64,000 nt of DNA, from contig OV884060.1 of assembly GCA_930367215.1 (NCBI GenBank), forward strand, positions 208,447,253 to 208,511,252, written 5' to 3'. This document shows positions 35,912-48,106 of this stretch, piece after piece. The first letter of the stretch is position 1; each line of letters opens with the position of its first letter. The notes below the pieces were generated by a model. The model was given only the letters and a program-made list of their open reading frames with translations, had not been told where the DNA came from and searched no databases. Made by a program: the position numbers and the translations under genes. The stretch is from Pollenia angustigena (Eukaryota > Arthropoda > Insecta > Diptera > Polleniidae).

Positions 35912-36739
35912 CCTATATTTCAATGATATTAAATTTTTTGCATGTTTACATTTTATTTCCTTCCATTGAAATTATTTCTCAAATAATTTTAATAACGTCG
36001 TGACCAAAATGTTTAACGACAATTTTTTACACTTTTGACTGACAAATACGCCAAACACGGTACTGTTTTGACGTCGTTTTTGTAATTGATTTGAAAAGTG
36101 TCGTATTCATTGGCGTTTTTCGCCAATCACGGTACCGTTTTAAAAAAACGACTAATTTACGACGCAAAAACGCCAAAGACAATAAGGGTGAATAATTTCA
36201 CTTTAATTATTCGCAGCTTTTTATTTGTTTTTATATAAAAATAATAATTTTCGCACTCTTTAATTAACTTCTTCTCAGACATTTTGACGTTTGGGAATTA
36301 TATTTGCAATTCGCCGTGGAGACAGCTGATGGACGCCTGACAAGTTGCCCTTACCTTTTTAAATTCGCCTTGATTGCGTCTATATGGTTCATCGATAACT
36401 ATTGAGGCGACCAAGGTTTGTCACATGGTGGCGTCCTATCGTCTCTTTTGTGGACCTTAGTCATCGATGCACTATTGGAGACCTTTAACAGCTTGGGCTT
36501 GCGTACTTATGGCTATGCTACTCTTACACAGTAATTTTGTATAATAAAAAAAATTAGTTTACTTGAGTGTTGTAAATTTACCTTGAATTTATAAATTTAA
36601 TATTCGTATCGGTATCGCCGATATTGCTTTTTGAGTATTGTATCGGCAAAAAGGCGTGTCGTTACATCCCTACTAAAAACATTTACCTATGCAAAGCGTG
36701 ATTTTTTAAGAGTATCACAGCTTTGAGTTGGCACTACTG

Positions 36740-37870
36740 CTTTATTTGATCACCCATTTAACAGCTGAAAGTTGCTTTTTGTTTAGTATGCTTTGAAATT
36801 TCATTATGAATCGACTTAAACCAGAGCAGAGCGTGCAAATTGTTGAAATTTTTAATCAAAATAATTGTTCTATTCGTCAAACTCATCGAGCACTTCTTTC
36901 ATTTTATGGCATACATAATCATCCCTCAGAGCGGCTGATTCGAAGAACAATAGATCGTTTTCGGACCACATTTACTGTTACTGATAATATGCATCCCATG
37001 TGACGCCCAACAGTGCGCTCTGAAGAAGCTGTAGCCGCTGTAAAGGAAAGCATTGAAGATGATCCTAATCAATCAATTCGCCGCCGTTCTCAGCAACTGG
37101 GGTTTTGTCCTTCCACTTTATGGAAGATTTTACGAAAGGATCTTGGCTAAAAAGCTTTCATGATTCAACTTGTGCAGGATTTAAAGCCAAACGACCATCG
37201 TATGCGCCGCCAATTCGGCGAATAGGCTGAAGCACAAATTGATATTGATTTCGAATTTCTATTCAAAATTTTATTTTCCGATGAAGCCCATTTCTGGTTG
37301 ATTAGGTACGTAAATAAGAAGAATTGTTGCATTTGGAGTGAGGAGAATCCACAAGCTTTTGTCGAAACACCATTACATCCAAAGAAAATTGCTGTTTGGT
37401 GCGCTTTATGGGCTGGCGGAGAAATTGGCCCATATGTCTTCAAAAACGATGATGGTATAGCAACATGATTCGAAATTTTTTCGTACCTCAATTAAGTGGC
37501 ATTAATCTTGCTGATATGTGGTTCCAAGAGGACAAATTTACTCAAAGAAACTTTTGATGAAAAAATAATTTCACGTAATGGCCCAATTAATTGGCCACCA
37601 AGATCGTGTGATTTAACCCCATTGGATTATTTTCTTTAGGGTGATGTTAAGTCACTTGTTCTACGTCGATAAACCACAAACAATTAAACACCTGGAAATC
37701 AACATGTGAAGAGTTATCGGCGAAATACGGCCGCAAATTCTGCGAAAAGTTGTTGTTCCAGATTGTGCCTTCTACGCGCCAGCCGTGGCGGCCACATGGA
37801 AGAAATCATTTTTAAACATTAATTTCATTTCATTCTTTCCAATAAAGCCCGTTTCATTGATATTAAAAAT
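36740..37870 (+). pseudogene. mariner/IS630-type transposase relic, copy 3
   Basis: From ATG 36806: LKPEQSVQIVEIFNQNNCSI and NHPSERLIRRTIDRFRTTF (HTH), then SIRRRSQQLGFCPSTLWKIL, ILFSDEAHFWLI (first Asp), VWCALWAGGEIGPYVFKND and CDLTPLDYFL (last Asp/Glu position). An in-frame TGA near 37001, stops near 37144 and 37225 and later frameshifts disable it. The flanks TGCAAAGCGTGATTTTTTAA and TTAAAAAAAAAACACACTTTG may be decayed inverted ends. Confidence 0.75.
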
Positions 37871-38110
37871 GTAATTGCTTGTTAAAAAAAAAACACACTT
37901 TGATTGCATTATTAACTTTTTTAAACAGATAAATCCGGATAAAAATAAACCAATTTAAATAATTTGCTACAAGATTCGCTGAATTTACGGGTTCCCCAGA
38001 AGTTTCACTGGTTTAATGGTTAATAAACCTATTGCAAATGTTCTGCAAGCCAACAATTTGTTAAAAATGTTCACTATTCTAACTACAGGTTAATTTGTAG
38101 ATAGGTTTTT

Positions 38111-38366
38111 CGATGCCATACTTTCTCAACCTCGTATCTTAAAAAAATACAACTTTTTAGGAGAGAAAAAAAAAACGTTTTATCTTTGTATACTTCGGTG
38201 TTTGGTTTAAAGTTAAAATGGAATTTTTAAAGAATTGATTACATCTACGTAAATTGTATTGAAATAATAAGTTGTTGCATTGTAAGAACACAAAAATAGC
38301 AGTCGTTAGATATGAAAAAGTCAAAACCGTATTTTTAAGATACGAGGTTGAGAAAGTAAGGCATCG
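38111..38366. mobile_element. MITE with about 38-bp inverted ends
   Basis: CGATGCCATACTTTCTCAAC and onward (CTCGTATCTTAAAAA) is inverted at 38329-38366 with a few mismatches. No coding capacity. Confidence 0.75.
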
Positions 38367-38504
38367 ATTTGGTATATTGGTTAAAGTAAGTTGCGAAACT
38401 TAAATCAATATTGATAATTTAAGGTTAGATTAAAAACAATTCGGCAACAAAAGTTTTGCGTTCGAAATAAATTTTTAAATAAATGACGGAAACTTATAGA
38501 AAGA

Positions 38505-39095
38505 TTTATAGTGCTATGTTTACACTTTGGGTTTTAAACGCGCTTTAGTAAAATGTTGATAAAGTTAATCAAAGCCGTTAACATTGCATTATATTGAAAT
38601 GATTTAGTTGACAGTTGATAATAAAACACAAAAAACAAATTAATATTTCTTTAAAGCATTAAAAATGGAAAGAGATAGGTATTTTAACAAAGTTATCAGC
38701 AGATTATTTAAAACTTATTAATGATAGAATTGTGAACATTTAGGAATTATTTAAGGACGAAATAAAAGCATATAAAATAAATTGGGGTCGGTAGCACACC
38801 TGAAAGGTACGTTTATTGTTGCAGACGCTTCATCATACTCAGTTTGAGGTATGTGATTAATAAAATGTTTATGGTTAAATCATGTAAATTTAAGGTGATT
38901 TATACTATGTTCACACTTGGGTTTTAAACGCGTTCAAGCAAAATGTTGATTAAGTTAATCAAAGGCGTTCACATTACATTTCAGAAGATTAAGATGACAG
39001 ATGATTAAGAAAAAACCACAACAAACAAATTTATATTTCTTTAAAGTATTAAAAATGGAAAAAATACTTTTATAAAGTTATCAGAATACTTTTTT
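38505..39095 (+). repeat. Diverged direct duplication of about 160 bp
   Basis: Blocks starting at 38513 and 38904 share GGGTTTTAAACGCG, AAAATGTTGAT, AAGTTAATCAAAG and ATTTCTTTAAAG...TTAAAAATGGAAA. A third related stretch (ATTATTTAAGGA, CTCAGTTTGAGGTATGT) links 38745-38860 with 40258-40365. Nature unknown. Confidence 0.5.
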
Positions 39096-39906
39096 AAAAA
39101 AATCAATGTAAATTCGTTCAAAACAAGGTTGATTTTATATTTTTCAGTAGTGATTTTGCTTCATTGTTGTTTCATGTTAATTTAACATAATTTTACAATA
39201 ACTTGCAAACAACATTTTTTTCTTTTAAAATAACTATAATTAATGTTAATTTAACATTGCGGTAAAGTTAGAGCAAAATGTTATTTATATTGAAATAACA
39301 ATCCGAATCACGTCGAATGAAAGTTATTTCAAGTTGAAACAACGTGAATTTCATGTAGACTCAAATTGGTTGGAGTGTAATATAAGACAGTGTGAAGACA
39401 GCATATGCATTTATTGAAGAATATTTTAAAACACTTACCCTGTAACACATGTTCCATTTATTTTGTATCTCCTTTGTTAACAGAAGCATCAGCAGAATGG
39501 CCCGATATGGTTTTCGTCATCATTCTACTTTGAAAACTTAATGTACTATTTAACTAAATAATTTTAATTAAAAGAATACGGGAATTGTCTTCTTTTTATA
39601 ACATATTTCAAACTTGAAAATAATAAAATGTACATACTTAAGTATGTTTGCATGTTAATTTAACAAGATAAACTTTTGATTTTAATCTAAAACAGGTTTT
39701 TATGGATTCAATATTGAACAATGTTATTTTAACAGTGAATTATATTAAATAAACGTGATTTAAGGTTATTTTAAATTTTTTTCATTTTAAATTAATATGA
39801 AATAATGATAAATTTAAATAAGGGGCATACTTTTGCAGAATTTTACCATGATTCTCAATCAACATTTCGCCATGTTATTTTAACATTGGTATTTTTTCTG
39901 TGTGTA
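39095..39906. mobile_element. CACACAGAAAAA-ended element, copy B (no insertion)
   Basis: Reverse-orientation relative of 29670-30954. The right end is TATTTTTTCTGTGTGTA; the left terminus is decayed. It serves as the empty-site reference for the insertion at 30152-30614. Confidence 0.72.
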
Positions 39907-40239
39907 AAGGTTCGTTCACAATCAAAAAAACATTTTCACTTGCTGTTCTTAATAGCGCAACAATTTCTTCTGCAACCACACACATTTTGCATTAAGAAAC
40001 CGTTTGCAAATTTTAGCCACAGCAATATTATGCATTTATTATTATTTTTTACAACATTATGTTAAACGTCAGAAACAATTTCATACAAATTGTTGCTGAA
40101 GTTAAAGTAGACTTAACTTTAGTTACAATTTTGTTCTAAAAATGAAAGGAAAATATATGAAATACCTACTTTGAGACGAAAAAAGATAGAACAAAAAACG
40201 AAATTGTTTTTTTTTTTTTTTTGATTGTGAACGTTGCTT
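39907..40239. mobile_element. TA-flanked MITE abutting copy B
   Basis: Ends AAGGTTCGTTCACAATCAAA and TTTGATTGTGAACGTTGCTT, with TA at both flanks. Confidence 0.65.
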
Positions 40240-40369
40240 TAATGATGAAATTGTGAAAATTTATGAATTATTTAAGGAAAAAATAAAAAACATTAAGCAG
40301 AAAACGTGATCGGTTGTACACGTTCATGTTGGCCGATTCTACATTATACTCAGTTTGAGGTATGTATGT

Positions 40370-41790
40370 TCAGAGGATTCTATGTGATTAATAAAGTGAT
40401 TTATGTAGTTGTAATCATGTCAATTTGAAGTGATTAACAAATCATTTAAATGTCGATTGTAATGTGATTAGAACATACATGCATAGGTATGTAGCATAAG
40501 ATTCGCTGATTTTACCCTAAATCCATTTGGGGAATGTGTGCGAATGAAATCAATGCAAATTAAAAAAAAAAAAAATTTGAAAAAGAAGTTCATATTATGT
40601 ACCTATGTATGTACCTTATACAATTAATTATTTCTTAAAATTATGTACCTACCTATACCTACAAAATTTAACTTTTATATTTCGCTACATCACCCCCAAA
40701 ATGGGTTAATCATACCAACCAGTTACTTTGTGATTACATACAATAAAACATATGTATACATTGTTTGTATGTATGTATTAGCAACACACATGTATGTATA
40801 TGACCAAGAAAGGCATTGCACTGGCTGATTAAATAAAAGCAAAAATAATAACAACAACGACAAAAAAAATCATCATAACACACTAACCATAACATGAGGG
40901 GGAGGGAGGCGCTGAAGTTAAAAACAATATCGAAACACTCTCACACACCAACCCATGAAACAACGCTAATAAAAGAGTAAATCCAAATGAGAAAAATAAT
41001 AACACGAATTTGGATAAATTTATCACAAACATACATACACACACACACACACACTAGAAGCACATGATTAAACATAAAGAAATAAAAAATATAAACAAAA
41101 AACAACTGTTCAAGTCAAAAACACGTAATAACAAGCAAAACGAATTTTATACAAGTAGAAGAAACACAGAGTGAAATAGAGACAGAGACAATAATAAAAA
41201 AATAAAAGTAGAGAAAAATCATAACAGAATAAAAACAATTAAAAAAATAAAAGAAAATAGAATATTTTTTAACACAAGAGAGTATAAAGAGAAATTAATG
41301 ATATAATTTGTAAAAAAAAAAATCAAAAACTTGGCATGTTCATGTGTCGATATACGAGACGTTACACCAAGAAAAAATAAAATAAAAAAATTACTTAAAT
41401 TGTTAATTTATAAATATTTTATTTAAAATACTGCCGTTCACTTGAAAACGGCATGTAGGTACCTACATACATAGGTACATACATAAAAAGAATTTCGCGA
41501 TAGAAACGTTTACCACAAATAATAGTAGTTTCTATAAGACTTTCAAATGCAATTAAAAAAAACTAATGCAAAAAACATTTGATTCCGTGCGGAATGTGCG
41601 ATCAGTTTTATAAAACTTAACAAAAAGACTATTTAAGGTACAATAAGACGTAACTGAAGCATACTGCCATAGCCGCAACGATATCCATAGAAACCAAAAT
41701 AAAATTGGTTTGTACGGTCATAGTTACGTCGCTATGGTATGTCACCTATAATCAAATGCAGTGTTGCCCATAAGGTTGGTTCAAACAGCT
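40370..41790. other. Unique-looking AT-rich stretch, no gene
   Basis: Contains a GAGGGGGAGGGAGGCGCTGAAG island near 40895, CTCTCACACACC, and a (CA)n run at 41035-41056. It could be regulatory DNA of a nearby gene, but nothing specific was recognised. Confidence 0.35.
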
Positions 41791-41795
41791 GTTTA

Positions 41796-42148
41796 AGGCT
41801 AGATTACACTATTATACTTTGTATTAATACCTGTCAAAAACTCAAGTGATATGACAAAGTGTGATAGTGTGAATGCAATGTGTCACGAAAATGACAAGTA
41901 TTAAGAAAAAAGTTTGACATCCCATACGACTTCATCGTTTTTTGAAAAATTTCAAAACAATAATACTTTTCATTGGATCAGGGTTGCATTTTATTTCATG
42001 TGTGAGTGTTTATACTTTGTGAGATGGTGTGAACACAAACTGTCATGTTACATTAGATTTTTTGACAGTCGCAACAAAACTCATTAGATTTCTATATCAC
42101 AAAGTATTATGGAATACGTAAGGCTTGTGAGATAGTGTAATCTAGGCT
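41796..42148. mobile_element. MITE, copy 2 of the pair, TTA duplication
   Basis: Ends AGGCTAGATTACACTATT and AGTGTAATCTAGGCT with TTA on both sides (41793-41795, 42149-42151). Opposite orientation to 25520-25824. Confidence 0.78.
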
Positions 42149-42356
42149 TTAGTATAGCTATGATAATGTCGCTCCTAAAACCATCACGCTTCCAGCTTAA
42201 CTATAATGACGGTCCAAATAAATCTCCTTGTTACTCAAATCATGTAAAAAGTATCTGTAGCCATCAGGTGCTCCTAAATTAAATTTGTTTTCATCGGAAA
42301 AGATCGGCGTCTGTTTTCCCATGTCACATGATGCCGACCAAAAAGTAATCTAAAAG

Positions 42357-42670
42357 GTGGTCTTACCATAATGCACGATGTTAATTGTGTGTCACATCTT
42401 AACGAAAAGGTGTGTTGCCAAACTTAATTTGACATTTCCTTGACAAATTCAACCATGGAGAGATACACAATTGAGCAGCGCTACAAGATTGTTGAAGTCT
42501 TTTACGAAAATGGGCGTTCAAATCAAAATGCATTTTGTGCACATTTTGTGCCACGATCAAGGCACATTAACGATGTTGAACCTCAACTGTGTCTCACGAG
42601 GCAATGATAATATGGACCATCGGATAGAGGTATGCCACCGAAACCTTGGCTGGGTCAAGAGGTGGTTTCT
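42357..42670 (+). pseudogene. mariner-like transposase relic, copy 2
   Basis: The leader GGTGGTCTTACCATAATGC and TTAATTGTGTGTCACATC parallel copy 1. From ATG 42455 it reads MERYTIEQRYKIVEVFYENG and then frameshifts within about 30 codons. The downstream part is replaced by the RNase H fragment. Confidence 0.65.
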
Positions 42671-42689
42671 TTTTTATTTTTAACAGTTT

Positions 42690-43175
42690 TTGAGTTTTTG
42701 TTTTACATGTAGTTGTGCGAAAGAAAGAGCTCTTGCGCATTTAGTGAAATTGGCAGTAACTGTCGTATTCAGGTGAGCGGCAGTGTGTAAGGTAAAACCT
42801 AAAGAGAAATGTGTATAAGTATCCTACGACCTGCCACGAGACAGGGTTACAAATTTCTTAGATTGTCTTAGCCCGGAAATGGACGTCCATGTGTGAATGA
42901 ATTCACGTTCGGATCATGATTGTATCTTCTGCCTGATGTGACCGACGACAGGTATGCCCAAGAAAGGCTCAGTGCCAATAAAATGGCGACACGTGCCCCT
43001 GTTTGTCAGGAAGTCTGCCCTTTCATTGCCCTCGTGGCAGGGTACCCAACACAATATTAAAATTATATTATGCATATTTTCCTTGTAGATAAAAATAACG
43101 TAAAAAATGGTTAAAAAAATCGTGATTTTATGATATTCTCTTAGAATTTTATCTGGCAAGTAAGTGTCTATCATA
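42690..43175 (-). pseudogene. Non-LTR retrotransposon RNase H fragment
   Basis: Minus strand reads ILCWVPCHEGNERADFLTNR, then GTEPFLGIPVVGHIRQKI, and after stops GLRQSKKFVTLSRGRS and TFLFRFYLTHCRS. The WVPGH-x-GNE-AD motif is the RNase H signature, and the following blocks match the tail of I/R1/Jockey-type ORF2 proteins. The reverse transcriptase is absent. Confidence 0.7.
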
Positions 43176-43244
43176 AGTCTGTATATATTAAGGGGAAATT
43201 AAAAAAAAAAAATGTGTGTCAAAATATTAATGTCGGAAACTTAC

Positions 43245-43330
43245 ATGCTGTTTTTTCTTCTTGATGCTGCTCCTCTCGTTGATAAGTTGATATTAATAAT
43301 GAAAATAATGACAACTTTAAGGTCTCTCTC
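43245..43330 (-). other. Candidate 5'-most noncoding exon with GTAAGT donor
   Basis: The minus-strand sequence ends CAGCAT|GTAAGTTT, a near-consensus donor, after a purine-rich GAGAGGAGCAGCATC stretch typical of fly 5' UTRs. No acceptor is evident upstream, so it could be a first exon; the upper boundary is a guess. Confidence 0.22.
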
Positions 43331-43339
43331 ACTTGAAGC

Positions 43340-44770
43340 ACTTTAAAAATAATTTTGAGCAAACTTTTTGAATATATAAGTTTTTTCTTTCTTTGTTAGA
43401 TAATTTTTTTAATTAATAACACAAATTTATTTGAATTTTTCATTAGCTCGTGTTTTTAATTGTTTATTATTTGTTAAATTATCATTATTATTAATGTTGT
43501 AGTTTTTAATGTAAATTTTCGCTTTAAAAACCATTGGAACATTTCCAAGTGTAATTGTTGTAATATTAACAATCATTTACTAATTGCGTACTTTTAATTT
43601 TTTTTAAGATTATTTTTTTGTTTTTAATTTTTTGCTGCAGGTTTTTTTTCTATAACAATTTTTTATTTGAATTGAAATAAATAAAATTGCGCTGCAGGCC
43701 AAAGACAATAAATAAATAAAACTCGAAAAAGAAGAATAAAAGTGGTAATTTGTTGTAAATGATAAGATACATATTTAATTTTCGTTCGTGTTGAGTCGCT
43801 TTTACACACCCCACACACAGGGTGTAAAAGAAATCAAGCATTTATGTTATTCATAAAACATTTAAAAATTTCACTTTTTAAGTATTACAAATTTTAAACC
43901 AAATTATAATTTTTAATCTATTAAACAAATTATTGTTTATACTTTTATAAGAGAAGGACATATTTTTTTTTTGCATAGAACCGGAAACATGGTCTTGAAA
44001 ATTAGTTGGATAAAGTTGGTTTTAACAAATTTGTTAGAGTATTTATCGCTTATTTGCACACCGCTTACAAGCATTTAACGCTTTTATGCATTCCAACTTG
44101 TGCATTTACAGCTCGCTAGTCAAAATAGCCGTAATTGTATTGTTTATAAGCATTCTCTTCTTTAGATATTCTGTATTTGTGCATCAAAATCAAATACAAA
44201 ATTAAATTTTAAACTTGAATTACATAAATTTGGTTAATTTAGATCAAACTTCGGATGTACATACATACATATATTCATGCACTTCCTATTCTATAAACAT
44301 TTTTGTTTTTTATGATGCTGATAAAAATGAATCGAGTTTTTCTACAAGCACAGTACCGTATATGAATACAAGGGAGTTCTCATAGATGTATTTATCGTTT
44401 AAAAACAAATTATGAAATGCATATAAGCGTTAAACACTGTATTAATCAATCAAAGGCAGTATAATGAGACTAGCCAGCATAAATTCGTTAAAAGCACAAG
44501 TAAATATCGATACAAACCCGCATAAATATAAAAAAGTCTGTATTGAAAAAAATCTGCAATTGTTAAGTTGTAAATTTAATGTAAATTAAAATAAATCCAC
44601 AGAATTTTTATCGGATAGATTCATAAATGGGTCAGAAAAGGTCCCATTCTCAAAAATGTATTAACTCGAGTCAAAAGTAGTAAACTTTATGCAAATGTAA
44701 AGAAATGTCTGGTGGAAAAATAATCGATTACAATCATCTTCATAAAAACCAAAATGGTGTAGAAAATTAT
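43340..44770. other. No gene recognised
   Basis: AT-rich unique-looking sequence. A small perfect palindrome TTTTACACACC...GGGTGTAAAA lies at 43799-43829. Nothing else identified. Confidence 0.45.
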
Positions 44771-44785
44771 GTGGTCTGGCTTTAG

Positions 44786-45608
44786 CCAACAAACACGAAG
44801 TCAACCCTTTGATATAAAATGACTTTATCATTTGACTTCCAACACAATTCTCAAACGTTTTTCAAATGTTTGATTTTAACATTTAAATTCAAATTGATAA
44901 TGATTTGAAAATAATCATTTGAGATCAAATGTTTTATAAATTTGGTATCAAATATTAAATTCCAAAACTAAACTTGGCAATACTTAAGCGAAATATAAAT
45001 GTAAACATTAAAAATGGCGATAAGAGTCACATTTTTTACTTCGTGGTTAAATGTGTTTTGCAAGTGAACGATTTATTTATTGTGAAAAATAAAAACTTAT
45101 TTCGTCGGTTGATTATTTAATTGTCGTATGTGGATACAAATTACATACGACATACGATAATTAAATAATCAACCGACGATTTGTGAGTATGTATGTAATT
45201 ACAAGGATTAAAAATAAGAATTAAGAAAAATAACACGGGAAAGCGAAAGTGAAGAAAATAAAAGTTTGTTGTATGATTGCGGTGCTACAATTCTCAAAAT
45301 AAAAGGGAGCCAATTATTTCGTCATTGCCAGAATTGGAGGACGGAAAGAATATTATTTCATCTTTTAGCTATGGTGCCAAATGTTTATCTTACAGTGTAT
45401 TTAAATAAATAATAAATTTAAATTAAAAAAATAAAATGTTTTTTATTTACGTTCCACATGGTATTAAAATCCACATTTGAAAATTACGTTTGAAAGCAAG
45501 TTGAAAATAAAGGCATTTTTCAATTTGAAAATAATTTCCCCTTTTTGTTGAGAACGCTATGATTTTCAAATCATTATCAATTTGAAATCAAACCTCCGTG
45601 TTTGTTGG
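44786..45608. mobile_element. Element with CCAACAAACACG ends
   Basis: Terminal CCAACAAACACG and CGTGTTTGTTGG. Subterminal CAAATTGATAATGATTTGAAAA (44888 region) recurs inverted near 45555-45580. Contains the hairpin at 45096-45181. Confidence 0.6.
45096..45181. repeat. Strong hairpin, 28-bp stem
   Basis: CGTCGGTTGATTATTTAATT plus GTCGTATG pairs with CATACGAT plus AATTAAATAATCAACCGACG with one mismatch. ACATACGAC repeats in the loop. Confidence 0.8.
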
Positions 45609-45736
45609 GTACCGTGTAAACATTCTTGTTTTGTTTTGGTTGCTTCGTACATATACGGTTTTATGCAAAAATAGAGGAAGGTAATAATTATTTATAGAGT
45701 TTTGTTTAAATTTAATGAAATAATAAAAAAGCGTAT

Positions 45737-45992
45737 GTACATATCGTCACCTTAAATAAAAACGGACATATGTACATAGCTACACTTTTATTGTTTTTTT
45801 TTTAAGAAACAAAAAACATTACAAAATCAATAATAATAAAGTATTCTGGGACTTTGAATTTCTTAAATAAAGTCGCTCTTTTTAATAGCAGGAGTCTATG
45901 TAGTTTGATAAAACGAACCACAATGAATTAAAAACTCCATTTTGATTTTTTGTGTAGTTACGCCCGTTTGCATTTAAGGTGACGATATGTAC
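45737..45992. mobile_element. MITE, compact copy of the 1475-2500 family
   Basis: Ends GTACATATCGTCACCTTAAA and TTTAAGGTGACGATATGTAC. It shares AAAACTCCATTTTGA and GATAAAACGAACCACAAT with the 1475-2500 copy. Confidence 0.75.
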
Positions 45993-46393
45993 ATATGAAG
46001 GTATTTTTGTTACACAAAAAGGAAAATTTTATAAAATGTAGTGAAAATTGTAAACTGGAATTTTAATTTGTTAAAGAAAATGCTCGTACACCAAAAATTG
46101 TTTGTTTTGGCCTTGGTTTATTAATTGAACTAAAACTTTGCTTTTATTTCATTTATTTAATAAAAACTTTTGAAATTTTTTTAAAAAAAACTTTCATACT
46201 AGGTGTACCTATGTATGTATTTTCTATTATTTGAGAATTTTTAATCTGATTTAATTTAAAATTGACATAGAAATTTAAGCTCGTAGGTAGGTATAACTTC
46301 TATGAAAATCAAGTTTTTTTTTTTTAATCAACCTTAAATTTTCTGTACCCATTTCAGCAATTTTATTAAAGGTAGATTCAAGAATTTGTTTTA

Positions 46394-46394
<1 letters not shown>

Positions 46395-46429
<35 letters not shown>
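46395..46429. repeat. Poly-A run
   Basis: About 35 consecutive A residues between AT-rich sequences. Confidence 0.9.
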
Positions 46430-46433
<4 letters not shown>

Positions 46434-46652
46434 TTTAAGCAACCTTGAGATTTTGAAAATTTAACTAAAAATTTTGTTTTTAATTTAATTTTTTTATCTA
46501 TTTTAAATTGAAATGGAATTAAAAAAAAAAATATTTTATAGAATTATAAAATTTTTTAATTCCATTTTTCTGTAGTTTAAGGTTAAATATGTAGGTACAT
46601 ACATTTTATTTAAGGTTATGAAAAACAAAAATATCATTTTCAAAAACAAACA

Positions 46653-46787
46653 GCCTGTTCATCGATTTCGAACGTTAACGTTCGCAAAGAAAAATATATT
46701 TAAAACAAAAACAAAATTCGAAAATTTGTTTTTGTTTAAAATGTAATTTTCTATGCGAACGTTGACGTTCGATATCGTTAAACAGGC
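46653..46787. mobile_element. Palindromic MITE, GCCTGTT ends
   Basis: GCCTGTTCATCGATTTCGAA and ACGTTAACGTTCGC pair with GCGAACGTTGACGT and CGATATCGTTAAACAGGC. The loop has the AAAATTTGTTTTTGTTT core also found at 51774-51906. Confidence 0.72.
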
Positions 46788-46799
46788 AGAAAAAATTTT

Positions 46800-48030
46800 T
46801 TTTGAGCTCAACAATTTAATATTGAATTAAATAAATCTTTATTTTTTTCAAATTTACCTAAGTTTTTTTTACAATCTTTTTGAAAGATAGAAACTTTTTT
46901 AGATTGTTTTTTAGCGAAACTAGGGAGGTAGGTAGGTACCTAGTTGTTTTTCAGTTAACCCAAAACATTTCTTGTATTTCATTAAGTTGATTAAGTTTAA
47001 CAAAAGTTATGTTTCTACAAATTTGTTAAATAAATCTCTTTATTTTTTAGCTTAATTTGTAATAATTTATGGTTTAAACAGGTTTTGCTTAACGAAAATT
47101 TTCTTTTATTTTAGGTGCATATAAATTTATTTAAATTCTGTGTTACATTTATAAAACTTATCATTTTGCTTTTGTTTATTCAAAAATTGATTTTATGTTT
47201 TTTTATCTTTTTCAATAAATATTTACACTTCCTTATTAATTAAAAAAAAAATAATAATAAAACAACTGTCAAATTATTTTTTTTCTTTTATCATTTCAAT
47301 GGTAAAAAAAAACTCTATTATCATCACTTTTATCAAGCACGAACTTTTGCATGTGTAAGTATGTATGTATACATAGGTATACATATGTGTGTGAGTCTGA
47401 GTCTTTTATTTTTATTAAAAATAGGCACTGGTATATCAAGCTTATACTGGCACACTAAATAAATATGTACAGCGAAAATACAACTCGGATTGCACTTTTT
47501 TTTTAATATTTTTTAGTTTCTGCTATTATTAAAAATAAAAATAATAGATATCAGTACACACACACACTCTTCACTAATTCTTCTTCTGCTCTGGCTGGCT
47601 GATAAACAAAGCAAACACTCTCTCACTCAACTCTATAAGCTGCTGATAATGTTTCTTATTTTATTTATGTATATTGTTGTTTTTGGTCTACAATTACTTC
47701 GAAATAAAAAACTTAAGATTTCTATGTTTTCTTTCACTTCGCATACCGTTCAAAATACTCGTAGGAGAGGATATAGGTACTTTTGTATTTATTTATTTTT
47801 TAATTAAATTTTTCACTTTTTTTATTCTTCTTCTTATTCCACTTGGTATGTTGTTAACACTCACGTTGCTATAAAACGACTGATGAATACGTAAAGAAAC
47901 CAGTGACTCGATGACTGAAAACTGCTGACTGACTGAAATCCAACAGCAAAATGCAAAAGCAAGACACAGCAACAACAGAAATGTATACAAAAAATAACAC
48001 AGAAACCAGGCAGTCAACCAGTCTAAATAC
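46800..48030. other. No gene recognised
   Basis: AT-rich. A CT-rich patch with CTCTGGCTGGCTG and CACTCTCTCACTCAACTC near 47585-47640 resembles fly promoter or 5' UTR sequence, but nothing specific can be assigned. Confidence 0.35.
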
Positions 48031-48032
<2 letters not shown>

Positions 48033-48061
<29 letters not shown>

Positions 48062-48106
48062 TGTATGTATGTATGTATGTATGTATGTATGTATGTATGT
48101 ATGTAT
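48033..48106. repeat. (ATGT)n microsatellite
   Basis: About 18 perfect tetranucleotide units. Confidence 0.95.

Larger units (their letters stand above)
34367..36190. mobile_element. Element with CACCCTTATTG ends carrying a Myb/SANT relic
   Basis: Ends CACCCTTATTGTGTTTGGCG and CGCCAAAGACAATAAGGGTG. AAT flanks both ends and may be a 3-bp duplication. It contains the minus-strand Myb/SANT-like relic and two smaller MITEs. A PIF/Harbinger origin is plausible, because such elements carry a Myb/SANT gene beside the transposase, but no transposase is left. Confidence 0.65.
34208..36372. mobile_element. hAT-type CAAGGCGAATT element, outermost of a four-element nest
   Basis: Ends CAAGGCGAATTTTAAAAGGT and ACCTTTTTAAATTCGCCTTG. 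The flanking octamers GTTGGGTC and ATTGCGTC agree at 6 of 8. Same family as 22406-23075. Only about 340 bp belongs to it; the rest is the nested element. Confidence 0.7.
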
